From NCBI GenBank assembly GCA_029204225.1, contig MU832162.1, positions 20,031 through 84,030 of the forward strand: 64,000 nucleotides of DNA, written 5' to 3'. How positions within the stretch are numbered: the stretch's first letter is position 1; the number at the start of each line of letters is the position of its first letter. Made by a program: the position numbers and the translations under genes. This DNA comes from Diphasiastrum complanatum (lineage: Eukaryota; Streptophyta; Lycopodiopsida; Lycopodiales; Lycopodiaceae). Positions 49,900 through 61,202 of the stretch are shown in pieces. The notes beneath the pieces are model-generated. The model made no database searches, was not told where the DNA came from, and was given only the letters and a program-made list of their open reading frames with translations.

Positions 49900-50200
49900 A
49901 TTCATGAGAGATTGTGAGGGGTTTGGAGATCAAGCTCATGGTTGAAATGCTGCACAGCCAAGTCAAGAGAGAATCCAATTTCACAAGAGGTCAAGAAGAG
50001 CGTTATCTGTAATCTGTTAAAGAATACAATAAGGTCCAGAATAATGTGGCAGCAACTTCTTGGTTTCAAATTGACCTTGTGCAGACTTATGCTTAGCAGA
50101 ATGGAGTCCGCAGACATTTTGAACTTGACATATTTTCTATGCTTGTCTGCAGTTGCTTTGTAGTATTTTTGTATATGCTGCAACTGTTTTGCTACACGTA
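49900..50200 (-). pseudogene. Ty3/gypsy integrase C-terminal relic
   Basis: Minus-strand frame with VAKQLQHIQKYYKATADKHR and KYVKFKMSADSILLSISLHK, the region after the integrase DDE core (Y.D..R....F..GD.VLLS), then a diverged FSLDLAVQHFNHELDL part matching (F.LDLP......H.V.). Catalytic domains are absent. Confidence 0.6.
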
Positions 50201-51683
50201 CAATAATATCAGAAAGAAAAGCCACGGTAACTATATCATCATCAGGGGGGGAGGTATACCTGGTAGAGGTGGACAATATTTTTGGGCCAAGAGAGATGGA
50301 GATACATCGGTGTTGCAGATGGCTGAACTGTTGTAACTGTATTCAGCTAAACACAATTGTTGATCTCAATCCTTGCTTATAGGAGAAACATATGGTTGCA
50401 TAAAAACCTATAATCCTCTCAGACATCAGTTGAAGAGTCCAATTGGCCATCAGCTTCAAAACAAGCCATTCTCATGAGAACCTGAATATGCTAATTGTGA
50501 ATCAGCTTGGCCCAAAATCTGCCCTCCTTAGTGGGTATATGATGTGGCACAACATGCAGGATGAAAATTCTGTATAAAAATGTAGTGCTGAATATTGGTC
50601 ATGTGATAAAGATAAGGCAGCAAAAGCCATCCAATAGTTCTTGAACGTAGGCACTAAAAACTCCAGAGAAAGTTGAAGTTATCACCAACATTCAGCGAAA
50701 TTAAAAAGGGTGCTGGATGCCTGCAGAACATATGGCTGAGAATTTTTCTAATAATCGGCAGCCAACTTGCAGAGAACTTGGATAGAATAGAGGGCTGGAA
50801 TAGCAGAAAGTAGCGCCAAAAATCTGCCCCAAAAGAATCGTCATAATCCTTGCTATAGTATATATGGTAGAAAAAGGAAGACGATTGATTGCTGGAAATC
50901 AGCAACCAAATGGCAAGATTTTGCCTTCAAAATTAGGCACTAAAACCCAAAACAAGTGCAACGAATCCCCAAAAGGCTGAAAATGAAGCATAGAAGGTCT
51001 TGCAAGATGGCAGACCAGTCGTCTGAGAAAAAAACCAGCCATCTTGAACCTAGAAATTGCTTTGATACCAAGTTATGATCACAATCACAGATATGGTATC
51101 ACAAACAAACATAAGACTACAAAATGATCAGCAAAAAGCAATTTTTAAACTAAGAACTAAATGAACAGCAAAGATAATCAACTGCTGATCCCCTACAAGA
51201 AAAGGCATAGGGTCCCCAAACTAAGACTCAAGAAGAAAGCATATCATAAGCTAAAACAATGAATGTGGCTATAAACTAATAATTGGGAGAGCTGCTTTTC
51301 ATGATGAAGGTTCTCTCCCAAGAAGCCACTTGAAATAGGAGGATAAACGATGGATCAATAGTTTAGATTATAGGATGCTAGTGCCAAATACCAATTCCCT
51401 CTTTGCAAAGTGATGATATTGTATGTACGGATGACCCATTTCCGTCTCTAAACCAAGCTTGTGACTTGATAAAAGTTTCATCTTAGCACAAGCACCACTA
51501 ATTTTTAAGCTAGTGCTAAGAGATTCTATTAGAGGCAAATAACAGATCTTTTCCTCATTCAACAGGCGATTAGTTGTAGCTGTGTACTCATAGTAAATAA
51601 CGATCAAAATGGATGAAATCAAAGATGTCTTTCAAGCAATATACGAAAATGCCAGAAACTCTTACTGATTAAGGTCAAGTTAC
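50201..51683. other. rest of the 4.1-kb intron; PBS-like site at 51058-51072
   Basis: On the minus strand TTGGTATCAAAGC (about 51058-51072) after GTGATCATAAC resembles a LTR end plus initiator-Met PBS. No intact gag follows down to 50200. The rest is AT-rich without recognised content. Confidence 0.4.
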
Positions 51684-51813
51684 CTGCATTCGAGAGCCTA
51701 TTAGCCTCAGCTACTGCCCACAGAGTAAATTCTGCCTTATCAACTTCCACATAAAGGCGAAGTTTGTCCTTTAATTGCTGGGTAAGTTTTTCTTCTCTGT
51801 CTTTCTGTATTGC
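51684..51813 (-). CDS. DnaJ-X gene, internal exon (start of X-domain region)
   Basis: The exon is preceded on its strand by ACCTTACAG and followed by GTAACTT. It encodes AIQKDREEKLTQQLKDKL and continues to EANRLSNA, ending in phase 1. In plant DnaJ10-like proteins this is the charged helix just before the X domain (KEREDKL...RLSNAA). I found no earlier exon between 51814 and 64000, where LTR elements and LINEs take over. The preceding intron is therefore longer than 12 kb, or the 5' part has been lost. Confidence 0.88.
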
Positions 51814-52663
51814 CTGTAAGGTATATCAACTTGTCACCACATGCTGATGCTCCAGATCAGAATGAAATAAGCCAGTTGGAAAATTGACTGATTACTTGGA
51901 AAATATGAAAGTGATAGGAAAGCAAATAGGAGGAGAAAATGATTGTTGTTACTTCCAGCCACATTAACCTTCCAACAGCATAGAATTTCAAAACCATCCA
52001 GTCAAAATCATGCAACTATCACAGAAGTTGACCATTTATTTGAAGTTTGAACTACTAGGTATGCCCCAATAAAATTAAAATGAAGATGACCACGACAAAA
52101 AAAAGCTTCTTAATAGGAGAATATCTTCCAAGAACATCTCAACACACTTGTTAGGATACTCTTAAAATACTCCATTCATGACCCTCTTGAATGCACTTTA
52201 AGTATTTTGACTAAAAGTCATAACAGAAACTGAAGATGCTCCCTTAATACTATATGAAGAAGTACCAATTATCTATAACCAAGTTGCTCCAGTTCATAGA
52301 GAATAAGAAGCAAAAATACCTATACTACAAAGAGAACTTGAAACATTCTCATGCTCAACCTTACCCAGGAAGCAAGTCACTTCACCTTTTAAAAGTCCTT
52401 GGCCTTTTACTTGATGGTCTTTTCAAGTAAAATACACTCCTCAAGAGATTGCCAAAATCTTTTTCATTTCTTCAATATGTTTAAGAAAATCTTTATTAAC
52501 GGTTAAAACTTTCTTCTTTTCCCACCAGTATGTTGTCCTTTTTTCTTTGCAAAAAAGTATTAAACATTTCTATTTTCCTCATTTGACCCTTGGAAGTTAT
52601 ATTGCACCCCTCTTTGTGAATTAAAGTTGGTAAGTGCAAGTTGCGTCTGTTGGAAAAAAAAAT
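51814..52663. other. AT-rich DNA upstream of the DnaJ-X exon, no exon found
   Basis: I looked on the minus strand for the expected preceding exon (segment before the KEREEKL helix) and did not find it. No element end is seen before 52664. Confidence 0.5.
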
Positions 52664-53348
52664 GTTGTGCTTTAGTTGAATAACTAATCGGAAGTGATTG
52701 TCGACTGGGATAGTTGATAGTAGCAGCGATAGTAAATGTGATAGCAAAACTGAAAATGAATGACGAAATGATCGTTCGTCAGTATTAAAATTAGAGACTC
52801 AGATCATAATAAGCGTAAATAACAAAAACAGTAGAACAAAACAATAAGATGTGTGTCAGAAGTAGTCTGTATTGTTGAATGTTGGATCACAATAGGTAAA
52901 TGCTTCCGCAGTCTACTCTAATTGCACTATAACAATAACACATCTTATTCTGCTATAAAGTTCGCCCTTACACATGTTGTAAGCGCGATAGTTTATTGAG
53001 GATCAGTCTTGAATCAACTTAAAACTAAACTGATCAATTGATCTATTTATAGTTTTTGATAGCACACCTGACAGAATGCGCCATTATCCACATGGCAAGT
53101 GTCATGTAAGGCTACGGGATTGGACCCGAAATATAGTGGATAAGACTCCACTATTCAATCTTGTTTTAGTCAAGTTTCAAACCCTCAACAATATGTTGAT
53201 TCGAACATTGTTCGACAATCCATCTAAACTGTTTTGACAATACGTGTATTTCTGCAGATGGTCTCGATACCTTCAAAGGTCTCGATAATGTGTGTAAAAC
53301 TACAGAATAGTTCCACATTACAAATGATTTCAAGAATGAAATCTAACA
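52664..53348 (-). repeat. 3' LTR of a copia element (minus strand)
   Basis: Minus-strand start TGTTAGATTTCATTCTTG is preceded by the polypurine tract TTAAGGGGGAG (53349-53359). The plus-strand left end is TGTTGTGCTTTAGTTGAATAACTA. A shorter related copy is at 60334-60794 (TGTCGTGCATTAGTCGAATAACTA...AATCTAACA), apparently a solo LTR. Direct flanks show no obvious 5-bp duplication. Confidence 0.75.
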
Positions 53349-53359
53349 CTCCCCCTTAA

Positions 53360-53840
53360 TGTGAACTCATAAAAATCGAGGTGTTAAGTTGAGCATACTG
53401 CTAATCTTAGAATGATTGTCAAATGTCAATGCCTTTGTAAATATATCCACTATCATAAATTCTGTTCTAGAAAAGATTAGAATAATCTCCCTTTTGAGTA
53501 CTTTGTCTCTGACAAATGATACTTCATCTCAATGTGCTTACTCCGGGAATGATACCTGGCAATTGTACTCTGATTGTCGCAAAAGACGGAAGTAGCTTAT
53601 AACTGACTAAAATTAATGTCCGACAATAGACGCCTTAACCAGATAGCTTCCTTTGCAGCATGTGCACTGGCAATGTATTCGGCATCTGTGAAAGATAATG
53701 CAGTCAAATTCTGCTTCTTGTTGTTCCAAGAGACAGGACCCTTCTTAAACATAAAAACATTACCTGACGTCAGCTTTCTCCCGTCAACATCTCTAGCCCA
53801 ATCTGCATATGTAAAACCTTGAAGAAGATTAATCTAGGTT
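53360..53840 (-). pseudogene. copia RNase H end of pol
   Basis: Minus strand reads DWARDVDGRKLTSGNVFMFK, GPVSWNNKKQNLTALSFTDA and EYIASAHAAKEAIWLRRLLS, then VFCDNQSTIARYHSRSKHIE and, after a shift, FVRDKVLKREIILIFS and DIFTKAL. This is the copia RNase H with its S.TDAEY and DNQS motifs. Stops interrupt it. At about 53840 it passes into gypsy sequence. Confidence 0.85.
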
Positions 53841-55304
53841 TTTGAATCATCATTCAAATCTCCACCATAGAAATGCAATAATTTTGTGTCGACTGTAAAT
53901 ATCACAGAACTCTAAGTAGAGCTTTACAATGAATGAAACTAAACCAATAGCACTAGCATCAGTCTCAACAATAAAACGCTGATCAAACTGGGGAAGACAC
54001 ATAACAGTAGCAGAAACAATGGCATGACGTAAAGCATCAAAAGCAGTTTGCCACTCAAAAGTCCAAACAAAGGTATGAGACTTCTTTAGTAACGAATGAA
54101 GCGGAGCAGCCACAGTGGCAAAATACCTAACAGGACGACGAAGATGGGTTGCCATACCTAAAAACATACGAACAGAATGAACATCAGTTGGGACAAGCCA
54201 ATTCTCAATAGCCTGAACTTTCCGAGGATCAAGACGAATACGTCCACCACATCTGGACTCTTACAGCGATAACAAAGGCACTTCCTGCTGAATCTCAGCG
54301 AACTCTGCGGCTGAATAACGGCGAACAAAGGCAGGGCGAGGAGGAACGGTAGTAGAAGAAGCCAAAGTAGGAGAAGCGGTGGAAAGAGGGCGAGAAAAAC
54401 GAGAAGAAGTGGACAACTCAGGATACTTATGCTGCAAGGTAGTAGCCAAGGAGATAGCATCTAAGAGATTAGGAGGCCGAAAAGAGGAAACATCATATCG
54501 TAAGGAGCCTCTAAGACCAGCAATAAAACGTGAAATAAGCTTTGTAGGATGAAGATCAGTAAAAAGGTAAGAAAGCTCAGTAAATTGATCAATATAAGCA
54601 GTCAAATGACTAGTATGGCGAAGGGTACGAAATAGATCACGTTGGCAAACCAACCACTGTGGTTCAATCATAGCCATACGAAGATCATGCCGAAAAGTAG
54701 ACCATATATGTAATCCCTCACGAGTAGGCTCAGAGCGATGGACACGCCACCAAGTCTGAGCTCGACCATCTAAATGTAACGCAGCCAACTGCACTTTCTA
54801 GGTTTCAGTCTTGGGATACGTAAGAAAAAAGGTCTCTAACTTAGAGAACCAATTTTCCAAGATATTCCCATCAGATGAACCAAAATAAGTAGTAAGCTGG
54901 ATGCGATCACAAAAATCACGAGCAAAATGAGGCTCAAGATTACTTGAAAAAGTAGAAGGAAATCCTGGTGGTGCGGAGGGAAATCCAGGTGGTGGTACAG
55001 AAGACCCAAAAGGAGACCCATAAGAACTAGCACTATATGAAGGGAGACCAAACGTACTACCAAAAGCACCTCCTGAAGATGGAGATGGAGCAGGAGCAGG
55101 CGTACTCAGAATAGGAAATAAAGGTGCTTTACCAGGACGATGAAGAATGTCTGGGGGGGTGGTATCCCCTCGTGGTAGGATAGTCTCAAGGCTAGAAAGA
55201 ATACGATCAATACGACTCTCAAGATGATCCATGCGGGAATCAGTATGTGTAAAACGATAATCTAAACAGCTCTGCGGAGGGTCTTCTGATGAAGAAGTCG
55301 CCAT
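53841..55304 (-). pseudogene. internally deleted Ty3/gypsy element: gag fused to the RT-RNase H junction
   Basis: The Gag frame starts at the ATG at 55304 (MATSSSEDPPQSCLDYRFTH), with a Pro/Ser/Gly-rich segment and RIQLTTYFGSSDGNILENWF. After a stop at about 54798 it continues LAALHLDGRAQTWWRVHRSE and AYIDQFTELSYLF. The knuckle and protease are missing. At about 54255 the frame jumps to RLDPRKVQAIENWLVPTDVH and FLGMATHLRRPVRYFATVAA, then FIVETDASAIG (RT tail and RNase H start). About 2 kb of pol are deleted at each break. The left end merges into copia RNase H. Confidence 0.85.
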
Positions 55305-56225
55305 AGGGACTAAGGAAGAGACAAAAACCTGAGGGAGAGGACGTTTGTCGTCACCCCAACTTAGTCTAACTTCCGAAATCACCAAAAATGGCACATAAAC
55401 AGTCACTCAAGATGGATAATAATCAGAAAATAAGGGGCTGAGAAAGTAGAAGGATTCTAACAAAATGGAAAAATGGAAAGAGGAGGCTGGAAAAGAGCAG
55501 AAAAGACAGCAAGTAGGTGCAAAAAGGAAGTGCAAAAAGGGCGCAAGCAATACCTGGGTGGGTGCCGATCCGTCGTTCACTCGGTAGTGCCAACAAAGAG
55601 AGGTAAAAGTTGAAGATAATAGGGCACTGGGCAGCAACTAACAAAATCCACAATATGCTGAAGAATAGGCTGAAAAAAAGGTGCTGAAGTAAGGCGCCGA
55701 ACAGCCTCCAATCACTGGCCGAAACGAACAGCAAGTCAGTGAAAAGAACCGCTGAAAATGAGACGTGGTCGGGTGCTGGACAGCCTCCAATCAATATCAA
55801 AAATGGACAGCAAATCGGTGACGAAAAGTGTCGAAAAATAATGAGGTGGTAGGGCGCTGGGCAATAGCTACCAAATTTGCAAAAACAATGAAAATCTGCC
55901 GAAAAAATCGACAAAAGTGATGGGTTACCGCTGAAAATGAGACGGTAGTAGGGTGCTGGACAGCCTCCAATCAATATAAAAAATGGACAGCAAATCGGTG
56001 ACGAAAAGTGTCGAAAATGATGAGGTAGTAGGGCGCTGGGCAATAGCTACCAAATCTGCAAAAACAATGAAAATCTGCCGAAAAAATCGACAAAAGTGAT
56101 GGGTTAGCAGGGCGCTGGACAGCCTCCACCAAAACTGCAAAAAATGATGAAGAAATCGTCGAAAGTGATGGGCAGTAGGGCGCTGGACAGCCACCACCAA
56201 TTTGCAGGAAAGTGCTCTGATACCA
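55305..56225 (-). repeat. gypsy leader with 179-bp tandem duplication and PBS
   Basis: PBS TGGTATCAGAGC on the minus strand at 56214-56225. Two near-identical 179-bp units (55752-55930 and 55931-56107) share GGGTGCTGGACAGCCTCCAATC and AAAATCTGCCGAAAAAATCGAC, and shorter relatives of GGGCGCTGGACAGCC recur at 56110-56195 and 55620-55700. The leader is therefore built from repeated modules. Confidence 0.8.
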
Positions 56226-56721
56226 AGTTACAAGCTAAGATTCACTAACTTGCTAGAAAGCAGGAAGAGAATGCTTAAGGAGGCTAAAGAGGAGCAATCA
56301 TCATGAATTGAATAAAGGAATACAATGCTACCCTACTTATACCCTCTCCCTGAATCAAATGGAGGATTCAAAAAAAGGGAGGGAAAAGGATTTGGAGGGA
56401 AAATAGTGCGCCCTCCCAATAGGAGGACCCCCACTCCAAATCAATGAGACCAAGTCCTAAAAATATAACCAAATAGGGCCCAGGCCAGTATATGAATAAA
56501 AAGGGCCCTTAGGCCTGCTTATGCATAATAACAATAAAAGAATGGACGCGGCGAATGTAATGAGCCAAGTCCATAACTCCTACCTAGTTAATTTCATACT
56601 AACTTAGCTAACCCTAAGTTTAGTAGGCCTAATATAATAAATGACCATGGTTACACAACTCAACCTTTTGGGTCAAAGTAACCTATTGTAATACATCATT
56701 TCCATTTATAAAATCTAACAC
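56226..56721 (-). repeat. LTR shared at the gypsy/copia junction
   Basis: Minus-strand start TGTTAGATTTTATAAATGG (56721) follows a copia-type polypurine tract TTTAAGGAGGG, while its end GCTTGTAACT (56226) precedes the gypsy PBS. TATA candidate GGGTATAAGTAGGG at about 56336. So the LTR looks like the 3' LTR of the copia to its right and the 5' LTR of the gypsy to its left. An inverted partial copy is at 60121-60333. Confidence 0.75.
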
Positions 56722-59700
56722 CCTCCTTAAATGAAAGTGACATGTATCCACTAAGCAAGAAAATCAGCAAGTAGCCTTAAATCTAAAGCATGACAAAAAA
56801 AACTTTAAATTTAACTCTAGGTAATGCCTTAGTGAACACATCCGCAATATTATGACAATATTCAAGTGTAATGTCGCCATTATGAAGCTTCTCCCGAACA
56901 AAGTGATAGTGGGTCTCGATATGCTTTGTCCTTGCATGAAAGACTAGATTTCGTGCAATAGCTATAGCACTTTGACTATCGGTAAAAAGGATAGTAGCTG
57001 AGGGCTGGCCATGCTTCATATCGACGAGTAATTGTCTCAGCCATAAGCACTCCGTAGTGGCTGAAAATGTAGCTCTATGTTCTGCTTCACATGAAGATGT
57101 AGCAACGGTGGGCTGCTTTTTACTTAACCAACGGACAGCAGAATTTCCAAGAAAAAAACAATGCCCACTTGCAGAGCGTCTAGTGTCTTGATCTCCCCCC
57201 CCGAGTCACTAAAACCAGCCAAGCATGCATCATCACAAGAAAGATAAAACAGTCCAAGTGTCTTAGTTCCTTGAAGATATCGAAAGATCCTCTTCAAAGC
57301 TTTCCAATGTGATGTCAACGGAGCATGCATAAATTGACTCATGAGGGAGACACTAAAAGAAATGTCCGATCTTGAGTTGCATAGGTAGATGAGACTTCCA
57401 ACTGCTTGACAATATAAGGTAGTATCAAATGGTTCACCACCACTTTGATTACTTAATTTCAGGCCCATCTCTATTGGTGTAGCAACCGGCTTGCAATCTT
57501 CCATCTTGAATCGTTTCATAATTTGCTCAATGTAACGCTGTTGAGAGATGAAGATTCCAGCCCTTGCAAAAATTCAAGACCAAGGTAAAAGTGTAATTGG
57601 CCTAAATCTGAGGTATCATAAACCGAAGCAAGATCAGATTTTAAGGCTTCAATATATTGCTCATTGTTACCCGTAATGATAGTATCATCAACATAAAGTA
57701 AAGTGATGATGATAAATTCAGAAGTATGCATAACATAAAGAGTAGATTCACTAGGACTATTAGAGAACCCTCGATCACAAAAGTATGTGTGTATCTTTTG
57801 ATACCACATCCTTGGGGCTTGCTTAAGTCAATAGAGAGCCTTCTTGAGAAGACACACTTTGTCTTCTTGACCTGCAGCCAAAATACCAGCAGGCTACTGA
57901 AGATAAAGTTTCTCATTTAGATCACCATCGAGGAATGTTGTCTTTATGTCAAGTTGGTGCATACGCCAACCATGATGGGCAGCCAAGGTGGTGACTATCC
58001 TTACAATAGTCATTCGAGCGGTAGGAGCAAAAGTCTCTTCATAATCAATCCCTTGCTTTTGCGCATAGCCTTTGGCAACAAGTCTCGCCTTGTATCTTTC
58101 AACCGTACCATCGGACTTTTATTTGATCTTGTATATCCATTTACAGCCAATTGCAAGAACCGAAGTGTGGTTTTTCATGAGTGAGTTGTACTCCTCTTGC
58201 ATCGCATCCTCGCAACATTTTACTCCTCTGGCCTGCTCATAAAAAACAGGTTCTACTGCACTAACCTCAATAGAAGCAAGAGCAAAATCAGAAAAATCAG
58301 CAAATTCTACTGATTTAGTAAAGGCACGAGTCTTTCCTTCATAGAAATGATCCACTTTGCTGTCCTGCAAAGTCTGCAACAGCCATTTAGGGAGTGGTTT
58401 GGGCTGTCCAACAGCCTTACCTTTGTCAACACTTTGTTGTCCAACACTTAATCCTTGCTGTCCAATGTTTTTCGAACTTGGACCTTGCTGTCCAATGTCT
58501 TCAACAAGCTGCTCTTCAGCATAAATAGGTTCTTCTTGATGAACTATGGGTTGCAAAATTGAAGAAGTAGTGGGCTGTCCACCAGAACTAGATGGCAGTC
58601 TCTCCTCTTCATGATTAGATAGCAAAACCAAATCTAGAAATATTTCAACATATGCATCATGGAGGAAGTCCCCTTTCATGACATGAGTGGGCGCAACATC
58701 ATAGGAGGTCTTTTCATCAAAATGAACATCACGACTCACTGTGATTTTATTAGTATCCATATTGAACAACCTATAGCCGTTGCTTTCACTACTATAGCCA
58801 ACAAATATGCAATTAACTCCTGTATCATCAAGCTTGGTTGTTAGCTTATCGGGAATGAAAGCATAAGCCGTGCAACCAAAGATGTGAAAGTGAGAAACGG
58901 TAGGCTTCTTACCATACCAAACTTCATAAGAAGTTAATACCTTCAAGGCTTTAGTAGGACACCAATTACTAATGTATGCCGCCGTTATAACCGCTTCAGC
59001 CCAAAACTTGTGAGGTAGGCCCTTTGCCTTGAGCATGCATTGACCCATCTCCATGATGCGATCCTTTCTTTCGGCAACACCATTTTGTTGAGGTTTGTAA
59101 GGAGTTGTAATTTGATGATGGATACCTTTGCTTTGAAGATAAGTACCGAACGTATTCTTTATATATTCCCCTCCTCGGTCGGTACGTAAGATCTTCAAAG
59201 AGTGCCCAAACTGATTTTCTATCATTGCTAGAAAATCCTTAAAGCGTTGAAAAACTTCAGATTTTGCCTTCATAGGATAAATCCATGTAAATCTTGAAAG
59301 GTCATCAATAAAAATACGAAAGTATTTACACCTTCCAATGGATTCGGTCCTCATTAGACCACATACATCACTATGAACCAAAACAAATTTGCCATCAACT
59401 TGAATAGTTCCGTCAATTGAAAAAGCTTGCCGAAAAAATTTTTCAAGTATGCATCCTTCACATACATGTCCTTCGGGATGCTCAATATTAAGAATGTCTT
59501 CAACCATATTGAATCTCTTCAAAATCTTGAAGCTAGCAAAGTTGGGTGTCAAAACCTAGCATGCCATAATTCAGCCAACTCCTAAGAATGTGAACTTGAT
59601 GCAACAAGGCAAAACGATGATGAAGCTCTTTGCTCATAGGTATCCATAAGGAACAATCCACCACGTAATGTTCCCGAAGCAATGATCATAAGAGATCCCT

Positions 59701-60120
59701 TTGGGTCTTTGATAAGACATTTGTCTTCTTTGAATTCCACACCAATCCTTGGTTCATAATTGTAGAGACCGAAATGAGATTCTTTTTTATTTTTGGAACA
59801 TAAAGTACATTACGAATGTACTTCTCCTCTCCATTGGGTAAGATAATGGGGATCACACCAATACCTTCAATAGGATAAGAGGTGTTATCAACACCTTGAG
59901 ATAATGCAACGGAATGTGCTTGTGCATCTCGTCGATCCCACTTCTTTTGCTCATTGGAAGACACCTCCGTAGTTGATAAAGTAGTTGTTCTAGATGGTGT
60001 AATAGGTGCCAAGGTAGGCGGCCTCTCTTCATCACCATTAACTACTTCCCACAAACCTCTAGCAATTAGAAGTTTCTTTATCCTGTAGCACCACAAGGCA
60101 TAGTTCTTTAGCCATAACAT
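56722..60120 (-). pseudogene. Ty1/copia element, gag-(deletion)-integrase-RT-RNase H, interrupted
   Basis: From 60120: Gag NYALWCYRIKKLLIARGLWE then, in one frame, VDNTSYPIEGIGVIPIILPN (late protease), so the zinc knuckle and DSGA motif are deleted. GAG-pre-integrase and integrase follow (59552-58119; VLVHSDVCGLMRTESIGRCK, LRTDRGGEYIKNTF, YKPQQNGVAERKDR with Asp, Asp and Glu of the triad). RT: GCKWIYKIK, YKARLVAKGYAQKQGIDYEE, LLYVDDTIITGNN (57680-57640). RNase H: GSLIYLCNSRSDISFSVSLM, LFTDSQSAIAIARN, DVFTKALPR. Stops lie near 58117, 57895, 57830 and 57175. A His/Cys-poor linker carries three repeats of a GQQGPS/QQSVD type (58440-58500). Confidence 0.9.
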
Positions 60121-60333
60121 TAAATTATATTCATATACTGGCCTTGGGCCCTATTTGGTCATATTTTTAGGACTTGGTCACATTGATTTGGAGTGGGGTC
60201 CTCCTATTGGGAAGGCAACTATTTTCCCTCAAAATCCTATTCCCTCCCTTTTTTGAATCCTCTACTTGATTAAGGGAGAGTATATATATAGGGCAGCATT
60301 GTATTCTTCAAATAAGTTGCTCTACTACCATGT
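60121..60333 (+). repeat. partial LTR, inverted copy of 56330-56520
   Basis: The plus strand here (TTCATATACTGGCC.TGGGCCCTATTTGG...GATTTGGAGTGGGGTCCTCCTATTGGGA) matches the reverse complement of the LTR at 56226-56721. So two LTR copies of one family face in opposite directions around the copia. It is cut at 60333 by the next LTR. Confidence 0.85.
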
Positions 60334-60794
60334 CGTGCATTAGTCGAATAACTATTCGATAGTATTATCGACTGGGATAGTCGATAGTAGCAACAATAGT
60401 TAATGTGATAAAAAACCTAATTCGCTACTATCACAAGTACAGCTATACTATCATTCACAAGTGCGGGAAATGAATGACGAAAAAACTGTTCAACTTAAAA
60501 CTAAACTGATCGATTGATCTATTCCGTTATCCACATGGCAAGTTCCACGTGGGGCTACGGGATTGGACCTGAAATATAGTAAATAAGATTCCACTATTTA
60601 ATCTTGTTTTATTCGAGTTTGCAACCCTCAATAATATGTCGATTCGAACATTGTTTGATAATCCCTCGAAACTGTTTCGACAATACGTGTATTTTTGCAG
60701 ACAGTCTTGATACCTTCGACATTATCTCGATAATGCAAGTAAAACTGCAAAATAGTTCCACGTTACAAATGATTTCAAGAATGAAATCTAACAG
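60334..60794 (-). repeat. solo LTR related to 52664-53348
   Basis: TGTCGTGCATTAGTCGAATAACTA...ATTTCAAGAATGAAATCTAACA, with about 220 bp of the larger copy missing. No internal sequence adjoins. Flanks CTACCA and GGGTCC do not form an obvious duplication. Confidence 0.75.
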
Positions 60795-61202
60795 GGTCCA
60801 AGTGACCAAGTTGGCGTGTCGTGTGGCATGAGACTCAAATGGGAGGTGACACCTCACTAGTTACTATCTATGTAGAGGATTGATCCTCAAGGAGGCTCAC
60901 ACCCTCCTCTCTCTCCCTCTAATCAAGCATTTTGAGTTCCTACTTTCGCTTTCTTGAGGTGCTTTAGATTTCCATGGTTTTACATGCTTCCATAGCTAAT
61001 TTCTTTAAAGCTTTCCTGCTATGTGTCTGTTATTGACGTTAAGACACTTCATGGATAGACCTAAAAGTTCATCACTTACATCTTCATAGCATCTCCATTC
61101 TCAAGGGTATCAACTTTCATGGTATTCTTCATGTTCTTGCTTAGTGATACATTTGGCCTCTCATCACATATGTGGATGCACATTGTGTCGTTGTCATGAT
61201 TC
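60795..61202. other. unassigned DNA between solo LTR and LINE cluster
   Basis: Nothing recognised beyond a short CT-rich stretch at 60905-60925. Confidence 0.4.

Larger units (their letters stand above)
10411..51813 (-). other. DnaJ-X-domain co-chaperone gene (DnaJ10-like), 3' part, exons split by giant introns
   Basis: Exons on the minus strand, in order 51684-51813, 47421-47576, 46992-47170 and 32165-32245, then 27169-27315 and/or 10411-10539, join in frame with GT..AG borders. They spell the C-terminal half of plant DnaJ-X proteins: Hsp70/Hsp40-type co-chaperones with an N-terminal J domain and a C-terminal X domain. Visible introns are about 4.1, 0.25, 14.7, 4.9 and up to 16.6 kb, and nearly all transposons between 10.5 and 51.6 kb lie inside them. 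No J domain (HPD motif) is in the window, so the first exons must lie beyond 64000 or the copy is truncated. Exon-exon phases agree at every junction, which argues for a working gene. Confidence 0.85.

Noticed and set aside
52664-53348. A second complete LTR element with paired LTRs here and at 60334-60794
   Set aside because: The two related LTRs differ in length and sequence and the DNA between them is a mixture of other families, so they are not the pair of one insertion.
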